A stretch of 64,000 nucleotides of DNA from positions 124,001 through 188,000 of the forward strand of contig NZ_JOFQ01000008.1 of NCBI RefSeq assembly GCF_000718305.1, read 5' to 3'. Of the stretch, positions 36,054 through 45,163 are shown piece by piece. The position numbers and the translations under genes were made by a program. The notes under the pieces are model-generated. The model searched no databases, was not told the DNA's origin, and saw nothing but the letters and a program-made list of their open reading frames with translations. Numbering within the stretch: the first letter of the stretch is position 1; every line of letters begins with the position of its first letter. This stretch comes from Streptomyces niger. GTDB lineage: Bacteria; Actinomycetota; Actinomycetes; Streptomycetales; Streptomycetaceae.

Positions 36054-37409
36054 TCATGCGGCCCCCAGAGGCGGCGCGGGCGGGCCGGGGAAGTCGGCCG
36101 GGGGCCGCAGCCGCTGGCCCGGCTTGCCGCCCATCTCGTACTTGAGCAGCTTCTTCGCCTTCTCCGGGTCGGTCTCGCCCTCGCCGTACGACGGGCACAG
36201 CGGCGCGACGGGGCAGGCACCGCAGGCGGGCTTGCGGGAGTGGCAGACGCGGCGGCCGTGGAAGATCAGGCGGTGCGAGAGCATCGTCCACTCGCTCTTG
36301 GGGAAGATCTCGGCGATCTCCGCCTCGACCTTCTCCGGGTCCTGCTGCGTGGTCCACCCGAAGCGGCGCACCAGTCGCCCGAAGTGCGTGTCGACGGTGA
36401 GGCCCGGGACGCCGAAGGCGTTGCCGAGCACCACGTTGGCGGTCTTGCGGCCCACGCCGGGCAGGGTGACCAGGTCCTCCAGTCGGCCGGGCACCTCACC
36501 GCCGAACCGGTCGCGCAGCGCGGACGACAGGCCGAGCAGGGACTTCGCCTTCGCCCGGAAGAAGCCGGTCGGGCGGATCAGCTCCTCCAGCGCCTCGGGG
36601 TCGGCGGCGGCCATGTCCTCGGGCGTCGGATACGCGGCGAAGAGGGCCGGGGTGGTCTGGTTGACCCGCAGGTCGGTGGTCTGGGCCGACAGGACGGTGG
36701 CGACGAGCAACTCGAAGGAGTTGCGGAAGTCCAGCTCCGGGTGGGCGTACGGATAGACCTCGGCGAGCTCGCGGTTCATCCGGCGGGCGCGGCGCACCAG
36801 GGCGACGCGGGACTCGGCCTTACGGGCGGCCGGGGCCTCGGGCGCCGCGGTCTTTTTCGCCGCGGCGGTCTTCTTGCCCGCGGCCTTCTTGTCCGCGGCC
36901 TTCTTCGCCGTGGTCTTCTTGGCCGCGGTCTTCTCAGGCGCGCTTTTTCCGTCCGCGGTCTTCTTCACCGCGACGGTTTTCTTCGCCTTCGCGGTCTTTT
37001 CGGCGGCGGTTCCGGCGGCCTTTCCGGGGGCGGCCGACTTCTTCCCCGCGGCAGCCGTCCGCTTCGCGGCCGGAGCGCTCCTCTTGGCCTCTGACGTGCT
37101 CTTCTTCGCCGTCACCGTGCTCTTCTCCGCGGTCGCAGCCGGCTGCCTCGTGGTGGCCGGTTCCCTATGGGTGCCCACCGTGCCCGATTCCGGGTCGGCG
37201 GTGGTTGGCGCGGAGGCGTCCGACACCTCCGTCACCCCGGCCTTCTCCGCCGCAGGAGCCCTTTTGGCGGTAACGGACCCCACCAGCTTCGAGTCCGCTT
37301 TCGAAGGCTTCGCGGCATTCGCGCTCGCCTGTTCGCCCACAGCAGAATCGCGGCCTGCGCTCACTCGTCCGGCCCCCTTGTCCTGTGCTCTCACCGGCGT
37401 ATTGGACAC
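36054..37409 (-). CDS. nth: Endonuclease III with long Lys/Ala-rich N-terminal tail
   Basis: A 451-aa base-excision-repair DNA glycosylase/AP lyase. The catalytic core is C-terminal (about 215-445): helix-hairpin-helix [19 protein letters not shown] with the catalytic Lys, [14 protein letters not shown] with the catalytic Asp, and the [4Fe-4S] motif C-x6-C-x2-C-x5-C in [17 protein letters not shown]. Typical Nth is about 210-260 aa. Here about 200 extra residues precede the core, rich in AAKK/TAKK repeats like a histone H1 tail and the TopA tail. GTG at 37409 has TAGTCT 6 nt upstream, supporting the long start as leaderless. Shorter internal starts lack good support. Confidence 0.93.
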   Translation of the reverse strand: MSNTPVRAQDKGAGRVSAGRDSAVGEQASANAAKPSKADSKLVGSVTAKRAPAAEKAGVTEVSDASAPTTADPESGTVGTHREPATTRQPAATAEKSTVTAKKSTSEAKRSAPAAKRTAAAGKKSAAPGKAAGTAAEKTAKAKKTVAVKKTADGKSAPEKTAAKKTTAKKAADKKAAGKKTAAAKKTAAPEAPAARKAESRVALVRRARRMNRELAEVYPYAHPELDFRNSFELLVATVLSAQTTDLRVNQTTPALFAAYPTPEDMAAADPEALEELIRPTGFFRAKAKSLLGLSSALRDRFGGEVPGRLEDLVTLPGVGRKTANVVLGNAFGVPGLTVDTHFGRLVRRFGWTTQQDPEKVEAEIAEIFPKSEWTMLSHRLIFHGRRVCHSRKPACGACPVAPLCPSYGEGETDPEKAKKLLKYEMGGKPGQRLRPPADFPGPPAPPLGAA

Positions 37410-37415
37410 TCGGCC

Positions 37416-37421
37416 AGACTA
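37416..37421 (-). promoter_or_regulatory. -10 element for leaderless nth transcript
   Basis: TAGTCT on the minus strand, 6 nt before the nth GTG, without an RBS in between. Confidence 0.4.
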
Positions 37422-37591
37422 CGGCCACCCACCGACATCCGGCCCGATCACCAGGAATCGCGACTCCAATCGGCCCCCTGCCTTATGGCGGCGGACACCT
37501 GTCCGGCATCCTTGTGATTGATCGCACTGTTTTGCATTCCGGCATGATGGGGACCTACGTCACCCGGAGCATGTCGACAAGGAGAGAACTC

Positions 37592-38266
37592 GTGGACGAC
37601 GTTCTGCGGCGCGCACCGCTCTTCGCGGCGCTCGATGACGAGCAGGCTGCCGAGCTGCGTGCCTCGATGACCGAGGTCACGCTTGCCCGTGGTGACGCCC
37701 TGTTCCACGAAGGGGACCCGGGCGACCGCCTGTACGTGGTCACCGACGGCAAGGTGAAGCTCCACCGCACTTCCCCCGACGGCCGCGAGAACATGCTCGC
37801 CGTCCTCGGTCCCGGTGAGCTCATCGGTGAGCTGTCCCTCTTCGACCCGGGCCCGCGCACGGCCACGGGTACGGCGCTCACCGAGGTGAAGCTGCTGGGG
37901 CTGGGCCACGGCGACCTGCAGCCCTGGCTGAACGCCCGCCCGGAGGTGGCCACGGCCCTGCTGCGCGCCGTCGCCCGCCGGCTGCGCAAGACCAACGACC
38001 AGATGTCCGACCTGGTCTTCTCCGACGTGCCGGGCCGTGTGGCGCGCGCCCTCCTGGACCTCTCGCGCCGCTTCGGCGTGCAGTCCGAGGAAGGCATCCA
38101 CGTCGTCCACGACCTCACCCAGGAAGAGCTGGCCCAGCTGGTCGGCGCCTCCCGGGAGACGGTCAACAAGGCGCTCGCGGACTTCGCCGGCCGTGGCTGG
38201 CTGCGCCTGGAGGCCCGCGCGGTGATCCTCCTGGACGTCGAGCGCCTCGCGAAGCGCTCCCGCTGA
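37592..38266 (+). CDS. crp: cAMP receptor protein Crp
   Basis: A 224-aa CRP/FNR-family regulator matching S. coelicolor Crp in length and sequence plan. The cyclic-nucleotide-binding domain includes GDRLYVVTDGKVKLHRT and GELIGELSLFDPGPRTATGT (phosphate-binding cassette). The winged HTH is LTQEELAQLVGASRETVNKA (about 165-185). In Streptomyces Crp governs germination, growth and specialised metabolism. GTG at 37592 has ggagag upstream. It is divergent from nth (182 bp between starts). Confidence 0.97.
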   Translation: MDDVLRRAPLFAALDDEQAAELRASMTEVTLARGDALFHEGDPGDRLYVVTDGKVKLHRTSPDGRENMLAVLGPGELIGELSLFDPGPRTATGTALTEVKLLGLGHGDLQPWLNARPEVATALLRAVARRLRKTNDQMSDLVFSDVPGRVARALLDLSRRFGVQSEEGIHVVHDLTQEELAQLVGASRETVNKALADFAGRGWLRLEARAVILLDVERLAKRSR

Positions 38267-38301
38267 CACACCGCCCCGTACGCACACGCGTCACGCGGCA
38301 C

Positions 38302-38336
38302 TACGAAAGGGCCCCGCTCCGGTGGGGCCTTTCGTA
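38302..38336. terminator. Bidirectional terminator between crp and MBL-fold gene
   Basis: tacgaaaggg-cccc pairs with ggggcctttcgta, with one bulged G and a short loop. T/A-rich ends on both sides suit both convergent genes. Confidence 0.8.
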
Positions 38337-38387
38337 TGCCCCGACCGGCGCGCGGACCGGCTCACGGGCAGCCCCGTGGGCGGCCCC

Positions 38388-39218
38388 TCAGACGAGCCCG
38401 TGCTCGCCCAGGTAGTCCAGCTGTGCCCGTACGGACAGCTCCGCCGCGGGCCACAGGGAGCGGTCGACGTCGGCGTACACGTGGGCGACGACGTCCGCGG
38501 CCGTACGGCGGCCCGCCTCGACGGCCGTCTCCACCTGGGCGAGCCGCTTCGCCCGGTGGGCGAGGTAGAACTCCACGGCCCCCTGTGCGTCGTTCAGCAC
38601 CGGCCCGTGGCCCGGCAGGACCGTGGTCACGCCGTCGTCGACCGTCAGGGAGCGCAGCAGCCGCAGCGAGTCCAGGTAGTCGCCGAGGCGGCCGTCGGGG
38701 TGTGCCACCACCGTCGTACCGCGTCCGAGGATCGTGTCGCCGGTCAGCACGGCCGCGTCGGCCGGCAGATGGAACGAGAGCGAGTCGGCCGTGTGTCCCG
38801 GCGTGGGCACGACGCGCAGCTCCAGGCCGCCGGTCGTGATCACGTCCCCGGCGGCCAGCCCCTCGTCGCCGAGGCGCAGCGCGGGGTCCAGGGCCCGTAC
38901 CGGCGTACGGGTCAGCTCGGCGAAGCGGGCGGCGCCCTCGGCGTGGTCGGGGTGCCCGTGGGTGAGCAGGGTGAGCGCGACGCGCCGGCCGGCCCGCTCG
39001 ACGGTGTCCACGACCGCCTTCAGGTGTCCTTCGTCCAGCGGCCCCGGATCGATGACCACGGCGCGGTCGGAGTCCGGCTCCGCGACGATCCAGGTGTTGG
39101 TGCCGTCCAGGGTCATGGCGGACGGGTTAGGGGCCAGTACGCAGTACGCGCGGGCCGTCGCGGCGCCGGAGAGGACGCCGCCGCGCGGCTGGCCGGGGAG
39201 TGCGGCTGCGTCGGTCAT
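38388..39218 (-). CDS. Metallo-beta-lactamase-fold hydrolase
   Basis: A 276-aa hydrolase. The metal motif is TLLTHGHPDHAEGAARF (HxHxDH), with further ligands in PTPGHTADSLSF and LTGDTILG, and a late PGHGPVL. The glyoxalase-II/LACTB2-like group includes RNases and thioesterases, so the substrate is open. It corresponds to Rv3677c. ATG at 39218 overlaps the upstream Nudix stop as ATGA, so the two are translationally coupled. Confidence 0.92.
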   Translation of the reverse strand: MTDAAALPGQPRGGVLSGAATARAYCVLAPNPSAMTLDGTNTWIVAEPDSDRAVVIDPGPLDEGHLKAVVDTVERAGRRVALTLLTHGHPDHAEGAARFAELTRTPVRALDPALRLGDEGLAAGDVITTGGLELRVVPTPGHTADSLSFHLPADAAVLTGDTILGRGTTVVAHPDGRLGDYLDSLRLLRSLTVDDGVTTVLPGHGPVLNDAQGAVEFYLAHRAKRLAQVETAVEAGRRTAADVVAHVYADVDRSLWPAAELSVRAQLDYLGEHGLV

Positions 39219-40132
39219 ACGGCAGGCCCTTCGGGGGAGCCGGACGCGGCGCCACCGTGGCCGGCCGCCGCGCCCGAGGGGATGTGTTTGGTGAACTCTT
39301 CGTGACCCGGCCAGCTCAGCACGATCTCCCCCTCGACGAGCTCCGCGCGCGCCAGCACGGGGGTGAGGTCCTGCCGGGCCGCCGCGGCGAGCGCGTCGGC
39401 GGCGCTGCCGTGCGGCGCCAGGGTGCGCAGCGTGGCGATGGTCGGCGGCATCATCAGCAGCTCGCCGCGGTCGTAGCCGGCGGCGGCCTCGGCGGGCCGG
39501 GTCCACACCGTACGGTCGGCCTCCGTGGAGGCGTTGCGCGTGCGCTGGCCCTCGGGGAGCGCGGCCACGAAGAACCACGTGTCGTAGCGCCGGGGCTCGA
39601 ACTCGGGGGTGATCCAGCGCGCCCAGGCCCCCAGCAGGTCGCTCCGGAGCACCAGGCCCCGGCGCTCCAGGAAGTCGGCGAACGACAGCTCACGGGCCAC
39701 CAGAGCGGCGCGGTCGGCCTCCCAGTCGTCCCCGGTGGTGTCGGCGACGACGGTGCCGGCCGAGGGCCCCGCGAGCAGGACGCCGGCCTCTTCGAAGGTC
39801 TCGCGGACCGCCGCGCAGACCACCGCCTGCGCCACGGCCTCCTCGACGCCCAGCCGGGCGGCCCACTCGGCGCGCGAGGGCCCGGCCCAGGCCACCGGCC
39901 GCTCGTCACGAGGGTCGACGGAGCCGCCCGGGTACGCGTACGCGCCGGCCGCGAAGGCCATGGAGGCGCGCCGGCGCAGCATGTGGACGGCCGGGCCCTG
40001 ACCGGAGTCGCGCAGGAGCATGACGGTCGCCGCTCTTCGGGGGGCGACCGGCGTCAGCTCCCCACTGGCGAGCGCCCGGATCCGGTCCGGCCATTCGGGC
40101 GGATACCACTGGCCGTTGGTCGTCGTCGACAT
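39215..40132 (-). CDS. Large Nudix-family hydrolase (NUDT19-like)
   Basis: A 305-aa protein. N-terminal PRRAATVMLLRDSGQGPAVH, RRRASMAFAAGAYAYPGGSVD and the split Nudix box ending AAVRETFEEAGVLLAG match the large actinobacterial/NUDT19-type Nudix group, which often acts on CoA derivatives. The C-terminal half has no catalytic motif I recognise. It forms a two-gene operon with the MBL-fold hydrolase. Confidence 0.88.
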   Translation of the reverse strand: MSTTTNGQWYPPEWPDRIRALASGELTPVAPRRAATVMLLRDSGQGPAVHMLRRRASMAFAAGAYAYPGGSVDPRDERPVAWAGPSRAEWAARLGVEEAVAQAVVCAAVRETFEEAGVLLAGPSAGTVVADTTGDDWEADRAALVARELSFADFLERRGLVLRSDLLGAWARWITPEFEPRRYDTWFFVAALPEGQRTRNASTEADRTVWTRPAEAAAGYDRGELLMMPPTIATLRTLAPHGSAADALAAAARQDLTPVLARAELVEGEIVLSWPGHEEFTKHIPSGAAAGHGGAASGSPEGPAV

Positions 40133-40341
40133 GGCCGGATGCTATGCGTTCACGCGCGGATGTTCGAGGGGGCACCGGTCCCGGTCGCGCCCTACAGGGG
40201 CCGCTGACCACGGTGCACGAGAGAGCGGTGGGCCACCGGCCCCGTAGGCGAGCGAGGCGGCGGCCACGAGGGCACGAGGACACGAGGAAGCCGGACCTTG
40301 AAGACGCTAGGGCCCGCAGACACGAAGGAGCCCCGAGAAAA

Positions 40342-40391
40342 CGAGGGGCGGTACCGGCCGCGGCTCGTGCCGCGGTCCGTACCGCCCCTCG
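40342..40391 (-). terminator. Long terminator hairpin after ridA
   Basis: About 23 base pairs with one mismatch (arms 40342-40364 and 40369-40391), closed by a 4-nt loop, 23 bp past the ridA stop. Confidence 0.8.
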
Positions 40392-40414
40392 GAGTCCGTC
40401 GTCCGGTCGGCCGC

Positions 40415-40879
40415 TCAGTCCGCGATCTCGACCTGGATCTCGACCTCGACCGGCGCGTCGATCGGCAGCACGGCCACGCCCACGGCGGAGCGGGCGTGTA
40501 CGCCCTTGTCGCCGAGGATCTCGCCGAGCAGCTCGCTGGCGCCGTTGACGACGCCGGGCTGGCCGGTGAAGTCCTGCGCGGAGGCCACGAAGCCGACGAC
40601 CTTCACGACCCGGACGATCTTGTCCAGGTCGCCGGTCACGGACTTCACGGCGGCCAGCGCGTTCAGCGCGCAGACGGCGGCCAGTTCCTTGGCCTGCTCG
40701 GCGCCGACCTCGGCACCGACCTTGCCGGTGGCGGGCAGGGCACCGTCCACCATCGGCAGCTGGCCGGAGGTGAACACGTAGTTCCCGGAGCGCACGGCCG
40801 GCTGGTAGGCGGCCAGCGGCGGTACGACGTCGGGGAGCTTCAGGCCGAGCGACTGGATCTTGTCCTCGACCTGGCTCAT
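40415..40879 (-). CDS. ridA: RidA/YjgF family enamine/imine deaminase
   Basis: A 154-aa cytoplasmic trimeric-fold protein. It has GNYVFTSGQLPMVDG, then the late arginine motif HARSAVGVAVLPIDAPVEVE, where Arg is the substrate-binding residue. Family members hydrolyse reactive enamines from PLP enzymes. It corresponds to Rv3678c. ATG at 40879 overlaps the DUF4177 gene as ATGA. Confidence 0.92.
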   Translation of the reverse strand: MSQVEDKIQSLGLKLPDVVPPLAAYQPAVRSGNYVFTSGQLPMVDGALPATGKVGAEVGAEQAKELAAVCALNALAAVKSVTGDLDKIVRVVKVVGFVASAQDFTGQPGVVNGASELLGEILGDKGVHARSAVGVAVLPIDAPVEVEIQVEIAD

Positions 40880-41034
40880 GCCTTCTCCCGCTTCAGGTAG
40901 GCCACGAGCTGCTCAGGGTTGTTCGGGCCCGGCACGACCTGGACCAGCTCCCAGCCGTCCTCGCCCCAGGTGTCCAGAATCTGCTTCGTCGCGTGCACCA
41001 GCAGCGGCACGGTCGCGTATTCCCACTTCGTCAT
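40876..41034 (-). CDS. DUF4177 small protein
   Basis: A 52-aa protein, MTKWEYATVPLLVHATKQIL then DTWGEDGWELVQVV, the typical DUF4177 beta-rich fold with conserved GWELV. The function is unknown. It is conserved immediately upstream of ridA in Streptomyces. TACGCT at 41041-41046 (minus strand) lies 6 nt before the ATG, so the ridA operon may start leaderless here. Confidence 0.88.
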   Translation of the reverse strand: MTKWEYATVPLLVHATKQILDTWGEDGWELVQVVPGPNNPEQLVAYLKREKA

Positions 41035-41181
41035 GGGGCGAGCGTAATGCCTGTACAGGGTCGCCGAGGACGCGCGCCCGCGGCACCCCCGTACGCGCCT
41101 CCGAGGCCCCTCGGGGGCGCCACCGACCGAGGCATACACGACAGGCCCGGCGTCCCGTGCGTAGCCGGGAGGCGGACTGGT

Positions 41182-41187
41182 TAGGCT
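41182..41187 (+). promoter_or_regulatory. -10 element for leaderless first ArsA-like gene
   Basis: TAGGCT, 7 nt before the GTG at 41195, with no RBS in between. Confidence 0.4.
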
Positions 41188-41194
41188 CCATGGC

Positions 41195-42223
41195 GTGAGC
41201 AGGCTCCATGTCGTCAGCGGCAAGGGCGGTACCGGCAAGACCACGGTCGCCGCCGCCCTCGCCCTCGCCCTGGCCACCGAGGGGCAGCGCACCCTCCTGG
41301 TCGAGGTCGAGGGCCGGCAGGGCATTGCCCAAGTTTTCGAGACCGAGGCGCTGCCTTATGAAGAGCGCAAGATCGCGGTAGCTCCTGATTCAGCAGGGGC
41401 ATCGCGTAGCGATTCCTCCCGGGGCGGTGGCGGGAGACGGGCGGGCGAGGTGTACGCGCTGGCCATCGATGCCGAGCGCGCGCTGCTGGACTACCTCCAG
41501 ATGTTCTACAAACTCGGCGGTGCCGGACGCGCCCTGAAGAAGCTCGGCGCGATCGACTTCGCCACGACCATCGCGCCGGGGCTGCGGGACGTCCTGCTGA
41601 CCGGCAAGGCCTGCGAGGCCGTTCGCCGCAAGGACAAGCACGGGCGCTTCGTATACGACGCGGTCGTCATGGACGCGCCGCCCACGGGCCGCATCACGCG
41701 CTTCCTGAACGTCAACGACGAGGTCGCGGGGCTCGCGAAGATAGGGCCGATCCACAATCAGGCGCAGGCCGTCATGCGGGTGCTGAAGTCACCCGAGACG
41801 GCCGTCCACCTGGTGACGCTGCTGGAGGAGATGCCCGTCCAGGAGACCGTCGACGGCGTCGCCGAGCTGCGCGCCGCCGGGCTTCCTGTGGGCGGCGTGG
41901 TCATCAACATGGTCCGGCCGCCCGTCCTGGACCCCGACGAGGTGGACCTGGCCGCGAACGGCGCCCGCGCGGGCATCGCCACGGCGCTCTCCAGCGCTGG
42001 GCTCGGCGGGGCGCGCCGCGGCGGCCGCGCCGAGCGACTCATCGATCCGCTGCTGGAGCAGGCCCGCGAGCACGCCGAGCGGGTCGCGCTGGAGCGCGCG
42101 GAACACACCGAGATCACCGGGCTCGGGCTGCCCACGTACGAGCTGGAGCAGCTCCCCGAGGGCGTGGACCTCGCGGGGCTCTACCGGCTGGCCCGGGACC
42201 TGCGGACACAGGGACCGATATGA
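41195..42223 (+). CDS. ArsA/Get3-like ATPase, first of pair
   Basis: A 342-aa SIMIBI ATPase with the deviant Walker A RLHVVSGKGGTGKTTVAAAL and switch-like VVMDAPPTGRITRFLN. Compared with relatives it carries a Gly/Ser/Arg-rich insert at about 65-85. It corresponds to Rv3679. The mycobacterial pair has been described as an ATPase complex next to WhiB4; a role in arsenite export is unlikely since no ArsB is near. The stop overlaps the second ATPase as ATGA. Confidence 0.9.
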   Translation: MSRLHVVSGKGGTGKTTVAAALALALATEGQRTLLVEVEGRQGIAQVFETEALPYEERKIAVAPDSAGASRSDSSRGGGGRRAGEVYALAIDAERALLDYLQMFYKLGGAGRALKKLGAIDFATTIAPGLRDVLLTGKACEAVRRKDKHGRFVYDAVVMDAPPTGRITRFLNVNDEVAGLAKIGPIHNQAQAVMRVLKSPETAVHLVTLLEEMPVQETVDGVAELRAAGLPVGGVVINMVRPPVLDPDEVDLAANGARAGIATALSSAGLGGARRGGRAERLIDPLLEQAREHAERVALERAEHTEITGLGLPTYELEQLPEGVDLAGLYRLARDLRTQGPI

Positions 42224-43611
42224 CATCGGAGCACACGACCTTGGACGCTTCGGCTCCGCATCTGGACGTGGACACGCTGCTCGACGACCCGCAGACCCGC
42301 ATCATCGTCTGCTGCGGCGCGGGCGGCGTCGGGAAGACCACCACCGCGGCCGCGCTCGGCGTCCGCGCGGCGGAACGCGGCCGGCGAGCCGTCGTCCTCA
42401 CCATCGACCCGGCCCGCCGGCTCGCGCAGTCGATGGGCATCTCCGAACTGGACAACGTCCCACGGCAGGTCAAGGACGTACGCGGCCCCGATGGCCGCGG
42501 CGAGCTGTACGCGATGATGCTGGACATGAAGCGCACGTTCGACGAGATCGTCGAGGCGCACGCGGACAAGGAGCGGGCCAGGGCCATCCTGGAGAACCCC
42601 TTCTACCAGTCCCTGTCGGCCGGGTTCGCCGGTACGCAGGAGTACATGGCCATGGAGAAGCTGGGCCAGCTGCGCTCCCGCGACGAGTGGGACCTGATCA
42701 TTGTCGACACCCCGCCGAGCCGGTCCGCGCTGGACTTCCTGGACGCGCCCAAGCGGCTGGGGTCCTTCCTGGACGGCAAGTTCATCCGGGTCCTGATGGC
42801 GCCCGCGAAGGTCGGCGGCCGGGCCGGGATGAAGTTCCTGAACGTCGGCATGTCGATGATGACCGGCACGCTCAGCAAGCTGATGGGCGGCCAGCTCCTC
42901 AAGGACGTCCAGACGTTCGTGGCCGCCATGGACACCATGTTCGGCGGCTTCCGCACCCGCGCGGACGCCACGTACCGGCTGCTGCAGGCGCCCGGCACGG
43001 CCTTCCTGGTGGTGGCCGCGCCCGAGCGGGACGCGCTGCGCGAGGCGGCGTACTTCGTGGAGCGGCTGGCCGCCGAGCAGATGCCGCTGGCGGGTCTGGT
43101 GCTGAACCGTGTGCACGGCAGCGGGGCCGACCAGTTGAGCGCCGAGCGGGCGCTGGCGGCGGCCGAAGCGCTGACCGACCTGGCCGGAACCGGGAACTCC
43201 GGTTCGGCGGGCGAGGAAGACACCGAAAATCTTGGCGACGGCGGAATTGTGGATCTCGAGGACGGGAAGACTGGATCACGTACCGCCGACGCTTCCTCCC
43301 CCGCTGCGCCGGCGCTGCAGCAGCACGACCCCTCCGTAACTCCCGAATCGAAGCAGTCCCCCGAGGCCCGGTCGGCCCGTCTGGCCGCCGGCCTGCTGAC
43401 CCTGCACGCCGAACGCATGCAGGTTCTGGCGCGCGAGCGGCGCACCCGCGACCGCTTCACCGCGCTGCACCCGGAAGTACCGGTGGCCGAGATCGCCGCG
43501 CTGCCCGGTGACGTCCATGACGTCTCGGGGCTGCGCGAGATCGGCGACCGGCTCACGTCCGGACACGCGGACGAGGCGTACAAGAAGAAAGCGGGCAACG
43601 ACGCGAGCTGA
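42220..43611 (+). CDS. ArsA/Get3-like ATPase, second of pair
   Basis: A 463-aa ATPase. The P-loop is IIVCCGAGGVGKTTTAAALG; then VLTIDPARRLAQSMGI, LIIVDTPPSRSALDFLDAP and a Met-rich stretch (GMKFLNVGMSMMTGTLSKLM) like the client-binding region of Get3. A disordered acidic linker (about 320-385) separates the ATPase core from a C-terminal helical piece. It probably forms a heteromer with the first ATPase, and corresponds to Rv3680. The linker is longer than I would expect from the core family. Confidence 0.9.
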   Translation: MTSEHTTLDASAPHLDVDTLLDDPQTRIIVCCGAGGVGKTTTAAALGVRAAERGRRAVVLTIDPARRLAQSMGISELDNVPRQVKDVRGPDGRGELYAMMLDMKRTFDEIVEAHADKERARAILENPFYQSLSAGFAGTQEYMAMEKLGQLRSRDEWDLIIVDTPPSRSALDFLDAPKRLGSFLDGKFIRVLMAPAKVGGRAGMKFLNVGMSMMTGTLSKLMGGQLLKDVQTFVAAMDTMFGGFRTRADATYRLLQAPGTAFLVVAAPERDALREAAYFVERLAAEQMPLAGLVLNRVHGSGADQLSAERALAAAEALTDLAGTGNSGSAGEEDTENLGDGGIVDLEDGKTGSRTADASSPAAPALQQHDPSVTPESKQSPEARSARLAAGLLTLHAERMQVLARERRTRDRFTALHPEVPVAEIAALPGDVHDVSGLREIGDRLTSGHADEAYKKKAGNDAS

Positions 43612-43742
43612 CGGCCCGACCATCAGCGCGAACCATCCGCGAGCTACTGGGCCTGCCCTTTCGGGCGCGCGCCTACCTGGATACGCGCCTGCACGGGCAC
43701 GGCTCACGGCCCGTACGGACACAGCGAGCCCAGCTGTGTGAC

Positions 43743-43840
43743 CAGTGAACGTAGTCATGGCCGGTGAACGTAGTCGTGGCCGGTGAACGCAGTCGTGGCC
43801 GGTGAACGTCGCACGGCCGGTGAACGCCGTGGTCAGTGAG
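43743..43840 (+). repeat. 19-bp tandem repeat, about five units
   Basis: Units read c(a/g)gtgaacg(t/c)agtc(a/g)tggc, starting at 43743, 43762, 43781, 43800 (18 bp) and 43818 (partial). The first three are nearly identical. Confidence 0.9.
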
Positions 43841-43952
43841 CAGGGCGTGCCAAGGGGAGAGGAATTAGGGGGACCACGCGACGGCAGTGCGGAGGGCCGA
43901 GGGGGCGTCCGCCTCCCGACACGTCCTCGACAAGCCGACACGGCAGCGACGC

Positions 43953-44018
43953 AGGCATGGTGTCGTGGCGCGAGGCAAGCATGGTGTCGTGGCTCGATGA
44001 TGTCGTGGCGCGATGCAG
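43953..44018 (+). repeat. Imperfect repeats of gcatggtgtcgtggc type
   Basis: Three imperfect copies around the core tggtgtcgtggc / tgatgtcgtggc, spaced 20-25 bp, between the 19-bp repeats and the wblA end. Confidence 0.75.
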
Positions 44019-44225
44019 CGCATCCCGCGCCGACCTGCGTGCGCGACGGTGCACGACGGCGGCCGAAGCCACCGCCACGTGCCGCACTTCCACCACGCTC
44101 GTGAACGCGGCGATCGCGCGCCGACTCAAGCGCCGGCGGCCGTGCCGCAATCGGCGCTCACCCTGCCCGGTCGGTCCTGCACCGGGTGTTCATGCCCCGG
44201 CCGACGCCGGGCGCCACGGGCCGGC

Positions 44226-44564
44226 TCAGCCGACCGCGGCGAAGTTGTCGAACTCCTCTTCTTCGCAGTCCACGAGGATTCCCGCGCTGCGTTCGTATTC
44301 CGTACGAGCCGTTTCCAGCAGCCGACGCCACGAGGTGACGGTCGGGCGGCGGCGCAGCAACGCCCTCCGCTCCCGCTCCGTCATCCCGCCCCATACGCCG
44401 AATTCGACGCGGTTGTCCAGGGCGTCGGCAAGGCACTCGGTCCGCACGGGGCATCCGGTGCAGACCGCCTTGGCGCGGTTCTGGGCTGCCCCTTGAACGA
44501 ACAGCTCATCCGGATCGGTCGTGCGGCAGGCTGCCTGTGCACTCCAGTCGGTTACCCAGCTCAT
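44226..44564 (-). CDS. wblA: WhiB-like regulator WblA
   Basis: A 112-aa Fe-S-binding WhiB-family protein, the same length as S. coelicolor WblA. Four cysteines bind [4Fe-4S]: one in QAACRTTDPD and three in KAVCTGCPVRTEC. The family motif EFGVWGGMTERERRALLRR follows, with a basic DNA-binding segment. WblA controls the switch from growth to sporulation and represses antibiotic production in Streptomyces; WhiB4 is its mycobacterial counterpart. ATG at 44564 gives the conserved MSWVTDWSAQAAC; the open frame extends 15 codons further without support. Confidence 0.97.
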   Translation of the reverse strand: MSWVTDWSAQAACRTTDPDELFVQGAAQNRAKAVCTGCPVRTECLADALDNRVEFGVWGGMTERERRALLRRRPTVTSWRRLLETARTEYERSAGILVDCEEEEFDNFAAVG

Positions 44565-45163
44565 GCTGGCGCCGTCCTCTCCCGAATCGAGGCTCCCCCA
44601 CGGCGGCAAACGGCATATTCACCGTTGCCAGTTGAGGACGTTACGGAAGGCAGGCAGGGCGCAACACCCCCTTCGGGCCCAATCTTGAATGGTCCGAACG
44701 GACTATGCGTATGCGGCAGATCACCCAACGGAGTGAGCGCAGGGCATACGTCGCTTTTCTGGCAGGCCAGGACAGTTCGGGGTGTTTCCCACGCGCCACG
44801 AAGGCACGCGGACGGCGCATACAGGCAATCCGGTCACCGGCCCCGCGGCGGAAAACAGCGATGTGCTGGTGCGGAACCACGTTCGAGTGACAGGCGTGAA
44901 CAGAGTATGCGAACAGATGCGCCCCTGTCCGGTGATTGAGAACCTAGGCGCCTCACGTTGCCGGGGCACCACGCCGAACCGCCCGTCCGATGAAGCCGTG
45001 CCCCCTCACCGTCGAACAGTGCTTCTCCGGTCCGGGACCGCACACCGTTACGCCGTCTGGCATAGCCCACCCGGGCTCCTCCGATGTCACGATCCGGTAC
45101 TCGAACATTCCGGGAGGCACCCGCTGCCTCGGAACGTCCATGCCAACGGATTAGGGTGCTTTC
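44565..45163. other. Divergent regulatory region wblA / penicillin-binding protein
   Basis: 599 bp with no convincing gene. The stretch 44640-44960 is AT-richer than average and is the probable wblA control region, which is long in Streptomyces and targeted by developmental regulators; individual operator sites cannot be assigned by eye. The right end carries a -10 for the PBP gene. Confidence 0.55.
45152..45157 (+). promoter_or_regulatory. -10 element for leaderless PBP transcript
   Basis: TAGGGT, 6 nt before the ATG at 45164, with no RBS in between. Confidence 0.45.

Larger units (their letters stand above)
43612..44225. other. Repeat-bearing intergenic region downstream of wblA
   Basis: 614 bp between the convergent ArsA-like pair and wblA. 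It holds two tandem-repeat blocks and no convincing gene. Frames on both strands lack RBS and codon bias. Confidence 0.6.

Noticed and set aside
41195..43611. Arsenic resistance operon
   Set aside because: ArsA-like ATPases are present but no ArsB, ArsC or ArsR; synteny with Rv3679-Rv3680 gives a better explanation.
43743..43840. CRISPR array
   Set aside because: Units are 19-bp direct tandem repeats without spacers, and there are no cas genes.
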